Shown piece by piece: positions 14,757 through 20,991 of a stretch of DNA of 25,539 nt. Where the stretch lies: positions 1-25,539 of IMG/VR virus record IMGVR_UViG_3300031774_000134. One strand, given 5' to 3'. Position numbers and translations under genes: made by a program. Origin of the DNA: a virus. The stretch's first letter is position 1. The number at the start of each line of letters is the position of its first letter. Under the pieces are notes generated by a model. That model was not told where the DNA came from, did not search any database, and worked only from the letters and a program-made list of their open reading frames with translations.

Positions 14757-14870
14757 ATGGCAAAAAAGAAATCAAAAAAGAATCCATGTTGGAAAGGTTA
14801 CCAAATGGTAGGTATGAAAAAAAAAGGTGGTAGAAATGTTCCTAATTGCGTTCCTAATAAGAAAAAATAG
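14757..14870 (+). CDS. 37-aa basic Cys-containing peptide
   Basis: The product reads MAKKKSKKNPCWKGYQMVGM and then KKKGGRNVPNCVPNKKK. The frame is open further upstream to an ATG at 14682, but that start lies inside the preceding gene. The ATG at 14757 is preferred because it follows AAAATTATAATT, the leader type used throughout this window, and because the C-x-GY-x-x-x-G-x-KKK-G-x-x-VPNC-VP pattern of similar marine phage peptides begins just after a short Lys-rich N-terminus. Two Cys (11 and 32) might bind metal or form a disulfide. It is the third of three consecutive tiny basic genes. Its TAG overlaps the next GTG start (TAGTG). Confidence 0.65.
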   Translation: MAKKKSKKNPCWKGYQMVGMKKKGGRNVPNCVPNKKK

Positions 14871-15733
14871 TGGAAAACTTTGATCCTGAAATATTTGATT
14901 TTATAAAAAACTTTAAAAAAAATAAATCTATAAATAATAATATAGGTTTTGGTAATAGTTTAATTAAAAATCAAATAAAAGAAACTCAAGATTTACAATT
15001 TTCTAATTCAGGAAGAGGCGGTAATGTTTTAGATGATGATATTGTTTTTCCAGCATTAAAGCGTGGTGCTAAAGCAGTGGACAATGTTAGCGATTTTATA
15101 ATGGATAAAATGTCTCAATACACAGATTTTTCTGATATATCAAAAGAGAATAAACAGTTTATATTTGATAACGTAAGACCCTTGAGTTATCCAAACATCA
15201 CTACTATGACAACTACAATGATTAGTTTAATGGGTAAAAAATTAGGAATAAATAACACAACTCCTCCTTCTTTAGATAAAGATGGTGACTACACAATAGG
15301 TGATGAAGCTTGGGCTATGTCTTTAGGTTTAGAAACTAAAAATAAATATATTATTAAGCAAAATAAATACAAACCTACTAAATCAAAAAACCCTAATGCT
15401 AAATATTATGCTTTAAGTGATGATGTTATTGATTATGAAAAATTGTTAAAAAAAATAGAAAATAAAAAAGTAGGTGATACTGTAAATGTGGAAGGACTTA
15501 CTCCTTATATACGTGAAGGTTTTATGGAATCTGATAAATTTGAAGGAATAGATCCACTACAAAATTTTCAAGTTAGTGTTGGATATGATAAAGATAAAAA
15601 AGAAAAATATATATCTATATATGATAAGTATGATTTTAAAGGACCATTAGAAAGTATAGTAGATGAATTTGAAATATATGATAGAAGATATATAAAAGAA
15701 GAAAAAGGTAAGTATAAATTATCAAAAAAATAA
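14870..15733 (+). CDS. Unknown protein sharing an N-terminal motif with the zincin gene
   Basis: This 287-aa protein of unknown function uses a GTG start. The next in-frame ATG would remove nearly a hundred residues. The resulting N-terminus MENFDPEIFDFIKNFKKNK closely parallels MEELDPNILKLLKKFKAKP of the following gene, which supports the start. A polar linker (15-60) follows, then a helical segment (VDNVSDFIMDKMSQYTDFSD), a Thr/Met-rich stretch (ITTMTTTMISLMGKKLG) and a Lys/Tyr-rich C-terminal half with KKYKPTKSKN-like segments. There is no export signal, and the Met/Thr stretch is too short and polar to be a confident TM. It may be an internal virion or ejection protein, given the shared leader and late position (inference). 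It abuts the next gene with no spacer. Confidence 0.6.
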   Translation: MENFDPEIFDFIKNFKKNKSINNNIGFGNSLIKNQIKETQDLQFSNSGRGGNVLDDDIVFPALKRGAKAVDNVSDFIMDKMSQYTDFSDISKENKQFIFDNVRPLSYPNITTMTTTMISLMGKKLGINNTTPPSLDKDGDYTIGDEAWAMSLGLETKNKYIIKQNKYKPTKSKNPNAKYYALSDDVIDYEKLLKKIENKKVGDTVNVEGLTPYIREGFMESDKFEGIDPLQNFQVSVGYDKDKKEKYISIYDKYDFKGPLESIVDEFEIYDRRYIKEEKGKYKLSKK

Positions 15734-17125
15734 ATGGAAGAACTAGATCCTAATATACTTAAATTATTAAAAAAATTTAAAGCCAAACCAAGATTAAAAA
15801 GATCTGTTAATTCATTGGTAACTAAAAGAATTGATAAAAACAAACTACCTAAATACGAGGATAAAAGAACATATTTTTCTGATAATATAGATTTTGACAA
15901 AGCGCCCACGCAAGAAGAATATCAAAATTATAAACAATTTTTTGAAAAAAATTCAAAATCAAATTTAAAAATAAAAGAATCTAATAGATTAAAATTAGCA
16001 TTAAGATATAGAGATTTTTTTAATAAAGAAGGTATAGAAAAAAGTGAGAGCATAGAAAGATATGATCCTAATTATCACAAGAATCGTACAATACTAAACT
16101 TTAATTTAGGTGAAATAAAAAACAATGCATTAATTAAAAGATTTTCAGAAGAAAGAAATAAAAAGCTTGTTAAATTAATAAATGAAAATGTAAATTTTGA
16201 TACATATAGTGTATTATCAGAAGAATCATACAATAATCGTATACTTGATAAAATAGATAATTTCATTAACATTAGAAACAAAATAAAACCTAAAGATTCA
16301 GTTTCTAATATTAATCAAAAATATTATTCTTATCGAAGTGAAGAAAATGAAAATACGTATCAAATTCAACATAATCCTAGACAAGGATACTACGCGTATG
16401 ATAAATATTATGATAAATATTATCCAGAAAATATTTATAGAACCGTTTTAGACACAAAGGATAAAGATTTTATAAAAGTAAATGAATTAGATAAATCTAG
16501 AGGAAAATATAACACAGATAAGTATTCATATCATGCTAGAGATTTTAATAGATATAATTTAGAGGAACAATTAAACTTTGGTTTATCGAGACCTGTTTTT
16601 CATGATGAAAAAGGAAAATTCACAGGCCTTGGCACTATAGGTTCATATGATGTTGGTTCAAAAACAATTCATTTAAGTCATAGAATGGCTCAAAATCGAG
16701 GTACGGGTTCAGCATTTTTCCTCCCTTCAGAAAGTATTGACAATGTTGAAAACATATTGTTACATGAAGGTTTACACGCAACAGAGTATCCTGTAGGTAA
16801 AGTGCCAACAATAGCCCCAGGAACACGTGGTTTTGCTTTTGGTCAAGAATCACCTACAAACCCAACTCACCTTTCTGGTTTAGATGCTGTTTTAGGTTTA
16901 GCTTATAAAACCAAATTTTCAACAAGGGGTCCTAATCCTTATAAAAACCAAAACATGGAGTTTGGTGCATGGTTTGAGCAAAATTTGTTAGAATCAAAAA
17001 AAGAAGGTAAATTTAAAGGAGGAATGCTTTTTAGAGGAATAGACTTCCAAGAAGAAAATAAAAAAGAAGATCCAGGATTAGCTAAAAGAAATAGAATAAA
17101 ATTTTTACAATCAATATTAGATTAA
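15734..17125 (+). CDS. Putative zincin-like metalloprotease (HExxH)
   Basis: This 463-aa protein has a long Lys/Asn/Tyr-rich N-terminal part (1-265) and a better-conserved C-terminal domain. Within the latter, NVENILLHEGLHATEYP (337-353) contains HEGLH at 344-348, the zinc-binding and catalytic HExxH signature of zincins. E409 in QNMEFGAWFEQ, about 60 residues later, is a plausible third ligand as in glutamate-type zincins. Upstream strands (GTIGSYDVGSKTIHLSHRM) form the expected edge-strand region. It could process virion proteins, cleave host peptides during entry, or be a virion-borne structural zincin. No peptidoglycan motif is visible. The N-terminus (residues 1-18) resembles that of the preceding protein. 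Three bases separate it from the next small gene. Confidence 0.65.
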   Translation: MEELDPNILKLLKKFKAKPRLKRSVNSLVTKRIDKNKLPKYEDKRTYFSDNIDFDKAPTQEEYQNYKQFFEKNSKSNLKIKESNRLKLALRYRDFFNKEGIEKSESIERYDPNYHKNRTILNFNLGEIKNNALIKRFSEERNKKLVKLINENVNFDTYSVLSEESYNNRILDKIDNFINIRNKIKPKDSVSNINQKYYSYRSEENENTYQIQHNPRQGYYAYDKYYDKYYPENIYRTVLDTKDKDFIKVNELDKSRGKYNTDKYSYHARDFNRYNLEEQLNFGLSRPVFHDEKGKFTGLGTIGSYDVGSKTIHLSHRMAQNRGTGSAFFLPSESIDNVENILLHEGLHATEYPVGKVPTIAPGTRGFAFGQESPTNPTHLSGLDAVLGLAYKTKFSTRGPNPYKNQNMEFGAWFEQNLLESKKEGKFKGGMLFRGIDFQEENKKEDPGLAKRNRIKFLQSILD

Positions 17126-17128
17126 AAT

Positions 17129-17281
17129 ATGAAATCAAAAGGTTTAGGAGATACTGTAGAAAAAATAACAAAAGCCAGTGGCATTAAAACTATTGTAGAT
17201 AAAGTTTCTAAAGGTTTGAATATTCCATGTGGTTGTGAAGGTAGAAAAAAACGTTTAAATGAAATGTTTCCATATAAATAA
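17129..17281 (+). CDS. 50-aa conserved phage protein with CGC motif
   Basis: Read directly: MKSKGLGDTVEKITKASGIK, TIVDKVSKGL, then NIPCGCEGRKKRLNEMFPYK. The pattern GLGDTVEKITKASGIK, CGC, RKxxLNxxFPY is one I associate with small proteins beside the lysis and terminase genes in Bacteroidota phages. The function is unknown. An amphipathic helix occupies residues 5-30. The CGC pair at 34-36 could bind metal or a redox partner. It starts three bases after the zincin stop (AAAATATG leader) and ends six bases before the holin. Confidence 0.7.
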   Translation: MKSKGLGDTVEKITKASGIKTIVDKVSKGLNIPCGCEGRKKRLNEMFPYK

Positions 17282-17287
17282 AATAAA

Positions 17288-17749
17288 ATGAGTGATAAAA
17301 AAAAGAAATTTGCACAAACTACTGTAGGTAAACTTTTATTTGGTGCTGCATCGTTAGTAAACCCTACTTTAGGTAATTTAATTAGTGGAGCTTCAACACC
17401 AGCAGAAGCTATAGCAGCAATAGGTAAATCTGACGTAAGTAATGACGATAAAATAAAATTACAACAGCTTATATTTGAACAACAAAATAAAGAAATGGAA
17501 AGCATCACTTCAAGATGGCAAGCAGATTCTATGTCAGATTCATGGCTTTCAAAAAACGTACGTCCGCTAGTTTTAGTGTGGTGTATTGTTATATTTTCAT
17601 TAGCGGGTATATTAGATAGTGTAGAATCAATACCATTCCATATAGGTGAAACATGGAACGATACTTTTGAAAAAGTTATGATGTCAGTTGTATTAGCTTA
17701 TTTTGGAGGACGAAGTGGAGAAAAAGCAGCAAGTATATTTAAAAAATAA
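17288..17749 (+). CDS. Three-TM holin (GTA-holin-like)
   Basis: This 153-aa protein probably forms the membrane lesion that times lysis. A weakly hydrophobic segment lies at residues 13-34 (VGKLLFGAASLVNPTLGNLI). A helical cytoplasmic region follows (52-75, KIKLQQLIFEQQNKEM), then SRWQADSMSDSWLSKNVRP, and two clear transmembrane helices at about 92-110 (RPLVLVWCIVIFSLAGIL) and 127-142 (FEKVMMSVVLAYFGGRS). The RWQADSxSDSWLSKNxRP segment before a TM is the hallmark of the 3TM holin family first described for gene transfer agents. No endolysin is recognisable in the window, although the zincin two genes upstream is a remote candidate partner. Confidence 0.8.
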   Translation: MSDKKKKFAQTTVGKLLFGAASLVNPTLGNLISGASTPAEAIAAIGKSDVSNDDKIKLQQLIFEQQNKEMESITSRWQADSMSDSWLSKNVRPLVLVWCIVIFSLAGILDSVESIPFHIGETWNDTFEKVMMSVVLAYFGGRSGEKAASIFKK

Positions 17750-17752
17750 AAT

Positions 17753-17971
17753 ATGAATTTAATTAGAAAAATAAGTGTAGGCAGAGACTATAAAGACTCT
17801 GCAATGCACTATGCAGTTGGCCAAGAAGTATATGGTGGCCATATTATATGTGATATTATTGAAAAAGAAGAAAAATTTAGTATATTTATAAAAAAACAAG
17901 GTGAAATACTACCTTGGAAAGATTTTAATAAAAATATGGCTGTTAGTGTAGAATATAATTTACAATATTAA
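17753..17971 (+). CDS. Conserved small protein (72 aa), unknown function
   Basis: This 72-aa soluble protein begins MNLIRKISVGRDYKDSAMHY, followed by VGQEVYGGHIICDIIE, FSIFIKKQGEILPWKDFN and VSVEYNLQY. The run of short beta strands with a Gly-Gly turn suggests a small beta-barrel or SH3-like fold. I recall similar proteins in the lysis-terminase interval of marine Bacteroidota phages without a known role. It lies 3 bases after the holin and ends in a TAATG overlap with the 195-aa gene, so it is part of one translationally coupled run. Confidence 0.65.
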   Translation: MNLIRKISVGRDYKDSAMHYAVGQEVYGGHIICDIIEKEEKFSIFIKKQGEILPWKDFNKNMAVSVEYNLQY

Positions 17972-18558
17972 TGCAAAGTTTATATGCTTTTATTGTTGAA
18001 CCTATTAAATCAAGATATAATAATATTAAAAAAGTAGGTGAAAAAAACTTAATATTAAATACCGAGATACAAGATCATAGATATGTTAATAGAAATGCAA
18101 TTATATTATCTGTACCTAAAAACATAAAAACAAATATAAAAATAGGAGATGAAGTAATAGTTCATCATAATATATTTAGAAGATATAATAATATAAGAGG
18201 TGAAGAAGTAGATAGTTCATCTTACTTTAAAGAAAATAAGTATTTTATTTATTTAGATCAAATTTTCATGTATAAACAAAATAAAACATGGAAATCAATT
18301 GATGATTTTTGTTTTGTAAAACCTATTGAAAAAAATAAGTTTTTTTCTACAGAAAAGGAAAGTGAATTAATAGGTATCGTTAAGTATATAGAAAACAATA
18401 AAATTATTAAAAAAAATACACTAATTGGATTTACTCCAAATAGTGAATATGAATTTATTATAGATAACGAAAGACTATATAGAGTTCCAATTAAATCAAT
18501 TTGTATAAAATATGAACGTCAAGGACACGAAAAAGAATATAATCCAAGCTGGACATAA
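17971..18558 (+). CDS. Putative tandem GroES-like co-chaperonin
   Basis: This 195-aa protein reads like two GroES-type barrels in a row. Domain 1 (about 5-102) has strand YAFIVEPIK, a loop NNIKKVGEKNLILNTEI with LIL at the place of the GroES mobile-loop tripeptide, strand NAIILSVP, the turn IKIGDEVIVHHN (56-67), an insertion (70-90) and a closing YFIYLDQIFMYK. Domain 2 (about 112-182) has DFCFVKPIEK, a loop, ELIGIVKYIE, IKKNTLIGFTPNSEYEF, and closing LYRVPIKSICIKYE. Both repeat the GroES order strand-loop-strand-(K)GD-strand-closing strands. The fold is inferred by pattern alone; the family may otherwise be an uncharacterised phage protein. It also shares the N-terminal string QSLYxxIxEPIK with the large terminase. 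It overlaps the next gene by 47 bases. Confidence 0.5.
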   Translation: MQSLYAFIVEPIKSRYNNIKKVGEKNLILNTEIQDHRYVNRNAIILSVPKNIKTNIKIGDEVIVHHNIFRRYNNIRGEEVDSSSYFKENKYFIYLDQIFMYKQNKTWKSIDDFCFVKPIEKNKFFSTEKESELIGIVKYIENNKIIKKNTLIGFTPNSEYEFIIDNERLYRVPIKSICIKYERQGHEKEYNPSWT

Positions 18559-18784
18559 AGCTGTAGATGAATTAATAAAAGTAGCTAAAGAACCTATAGT
18601 AGATTCAGATGATGATATATCTGCTGATAGATTAAAGAATGCTGCTGCTACAAAAAAACTAGCTATATTTGATGCTTTTGAAATACTAAATAGGATACAG
18701 GAAGAAGAAAGTTTATTAGAAAATAAACCTATAGAAAAAAAAGAACAGAGTTTTAAAGGTTTTGCTGAAAGAAGATCTAAATAA
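18512..18784 (+). CDS. Putative small terminase subunit or packaging accessory
   Basis: This 90-aa helical protein lies directly upstream of the large terminase (TAATG overlap), the usual position of a small subunit. Segments: IIQAGHKAVDELIKVAKEPI (10-29), an acidic hinge DSDDDIS, then a long helix DRLKNAAATKKLAIFDAFEI and LNRIQEEESLLEN, and a C-terminal FKGFAERRSK. Related-looking short proteins precede terminases in phages of Bacteroidota. No classical helix-turn-helix is evident in the N-terminus, so assignment rests mostly on position and helical make-up. The start at 18512 lies 47 bases inside the preceding gene, with no better downstream ATG. Confidence 0.45.
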   Translation: MNVKDTKKNIIQAGHKAVDELIKVAKEPIVDSDDDISADRLKNAAATKKLAIFDAFEILNRIQEEESLLENKPIEKKEQSFKGFAERRSK

Positions 18785-20988
18785 TGTACGAACAAAGTTT
18801 ATATAAAATAATAGAACCTATTAAAAAAACTACTATTAATAGATTGAATAAATCAAAAAAATGGGAGTATGGTTATAACAAAGAATATGATTTAGTAGTT
18901 ATAAGTAAAACAGGTGAAATAGGAGATGTGTATAGCATACAGAACTTAAAAATAGCATTGCCTAAAACACAAAAAGTTTCTAATGAAAACAATAAATGGC
19001 AACAACACGAATATCCTAAGGAACTAAAAAGAATTAAAAGTATATTTGACTGGAAAGAACTACCAAATGAATTTAAAGAAAAATGGCATAAATATATTGA
19101 CAGAGAGTTTACGAGACGTGAAGAAGGTCATTGGTTCAATAATAAGGGCAATTCTACTTATATTACTGGGACTCATTATATGTACTTGCAATGGACAAAA
19201 ATTGATGTCGGAAGACCTGATTTTAGAGAAGCAAACAGATTATTCTTTATTTTCTGGGAAGCATGTAAAGCAGATAAACGATGTTATGGAATGTGCTATC
19301 TTAAAAATAGACGTTCAGGTTTTTCATTTATGGCATCAGGAGAAACTGTCAACTTAGCAACTATATCTTCTGACGCACGCTATGGTATATTGTCTAAATC
19401 TGGAGCTGATGCTAAAAAAATGTTTACAGATAAAGTAGTACCAATATCGATTAATTATCCATTTTTTTTTAGACCTATACAAGATGGTATGGATCGACCT
19501 AAAACTGAGCTTGCATATAGAGTACCTGCATCAAAATTTACACGTAAAAGACTAGAATCTAAAGATAAACCTCAAGAAATGGAGGGATTAGATACAACCA
19601 TTGATTGGAAAAATACGGGTGATAACAGTTATGATGGTGAAAAGCTTGCACTTCTTGTACATGATGAAGCTGGAAAATGGGAAAGACCAGAAAACATATT
19701 GAATAACTGGAGGGTTACAAAAACAACCTTGAGGTTAGGTAGTAGAATTATAGGTAAATGTATGATGGGTTCAACAAGTAACTCTCTTGATAAAGGTGGA
19801 AATAATTTTAAACAATTATATTATGATTCAGACGTCACAAAAAGAAATAAAAATGGACAGACTCGCTCTGGATTATATAGTTTGTTTATACCTATGGAAT
19901 GGAATTACGAAGGATTCATTGATACTTATGGATTACCTGTATTCGACACACCAAAAGAAGCAGCTATTGGACCTCATGGTGAAACTATCGACATCGGGGT
20001 CATTGAACATTGGGAAAATGAAGCAGATGGTTTAAAAAGCAATCATGATGCTTTAAATGAGTTTTATAGACAGTTTCCAAGAACAGAGGAACATGCTTTT
20101 AGAGATGAAACAAAAAATAGTATATTTAACTTAGTTAAATTATATGAGCAAATAGATTACAACGAAGATTTAAAAAGTAGTGGTATTGTTACTAGAGGTA
20201 ATTTTCAATGGAAAAATGGAGTTAAGGATACTGAGGTTAATTTTTATCCCGATATGAAAGGTAGATTTTATATTTCATGGATTCCACAAATGAATTTACA
20301 AAACAATGTTGTAATGAAAAATGGTTTTAAAAAACCAGGTAATGAACATATTGGTGCTTTTGGTTGTGACTCTTATGATATATCAGGTACTGTTGACAGA
20401 AGAGGATCTAAAGGTTCTTTACATGGTTTAACTAAATTTAGCATGGAAGATGCGCCAATAAATACATTTTTTTTAGAATATGTTGCAAGACCACAAACTG
20501 CAGAAATATTCTTTGAAGATGTACTTATGTCTTTAGTTTTTTATGGGATGCCACTATTAGCTGAAAACAACAAACCTCGTTTACTTTATTACTTAAAAAG
20601 AAGAGGTTATAGAGGGTATTCTATGAATAGACCTGATAAAACATATAGTAGATTATCAACAACAGAAAAAGAAGTTGGTGGTATACCTAATACAGGTGAA
20701 GATATTAAACAAGCTCATGCTGCTGCAATAGAAACATATATACAGCAACATGTAGGAATAAAACCTGATGGATCTTACGGTTCTATGTATTTTAATAGAA
20801 CATTAAATGATTGGTCAAAGTTTGATATAACAAATAGAACAAAATTTGATGCTACTATAAGTTCTGGATTAGCTATAATGGCTTGTAATAGGCATTTATA
20901 TACTCCTAGAGCGGATAAAGTAGTTAAAAAACTAGATTTTGGATTTAAAAAATACGATAACAGAGGATTTTCTTCAAAAATAATATAA
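18784..20988 (+). CDS. terL: Terminase large subunit (packaging ATPase/nuclease)
   Basis: This 734-aa motor protein cuts concatemeric DNA and pumps it into proheads through the portal. The ATPase half shows a deviant Walker A, KNRRSGFSF (174-182), of the R-x-x-G-x-S type common in terminases. It also has a Walker B KLALLVHDEAG (287-297, D294 E295), and a coupling motif MMGSTSN (327-333). FYRQFPRTEEHAF (427-439) is the terminase signature between the two halves. The nuclease half has an acidic strand GAFGCDSYDISG (524-535, D529/D532), LLAENNKPRL (591-600, E594) and later aspartates in DWSKFDITNRTKFD. It is longer than T4 gp17 (610 aa). N-terminal residues 4-14 (QSLYKIIEPIK) resemble the upstream 195-aa protein. 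The portal gene follows after 3 bases. Confidence 0.9.
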   Translation: MYEQSLYKIIEPIKKTTINRLNKSKKWEYGYNKEYDLVVISKTGEIGDVYSIQNLKIALPKTQKVSNENNKWQQHEYPKELKRIKSIFDWKELPNEFKEKWHKYIDREFTRREEGHWFNNKGNSTYITGTHYMYLQWTKIDVGRPDFREANRLFFIFWEACKADKRCYGMCYLKNRRSGFSFMASGETVNLATISSDARYGILSKSGADAKKMFTDKVVPISINYPFFFRPIQDGMDRPKTELAYRVPASKFTRKRLESKDKPQEMEGLDTTIDWKNTGDNSYDGEKLALLVHDEAGKWERPENILNNWRVTKTTLRLGSRIIGKCMMGSTSNSLDKGGNNFKQLYYDSDVTKRNKNGQTRSGLYSLFIPMEWNYEGFIDTYGLPVFDTPKEAAIGPHGETIDIGVIEHWENEADGLKSNHDALNEFYRQFPRTEEHAFRDETKNSIFNLVKLYEQIDYNEDLKSSGIVTRGNFQWKNGVKDTEVNFYPDMKGRFYISWIPQMNLQNNVVMKNGFKKPGNEHIGAFGCDSYDISGTVDRRGSKGSLHGLTKFSMEDAPINTFFLEYVARPQTAEIFFEDVLMSLVFYGMPLLAENNKPRLLYYLKRRGYRGYSMNRPDKTYSRLSTTEKEVGGIPNTGEDIKQAHAAAIETYIQQHVGIKPDGSYGSMYFNRTLNDWSKFDITNRTKFDATISSGLAIMACNRHLYTPRADKVVKKLDFGFKKYDNRGFSSKII

Positions 20989-20991
20989 TTA

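Noticed and set aside
14682-14870. 62-aa version of the small basic Cys peptide starting at 14682
   Set aside because: The extra 25 residues come from the overlap with the DUF6321-like gene. The ATG at 14757 has the A/T-rich leader seen elsewhere and gives the expected MAKKK start.
19046-19357. 103-aa plus-strand frame inside the terminase (also 19787-20035 and 9949-10143)
   Set aside because: These are out-of-frame shadows of conserved terminase and fibre sequence, with no leader or family pattern.
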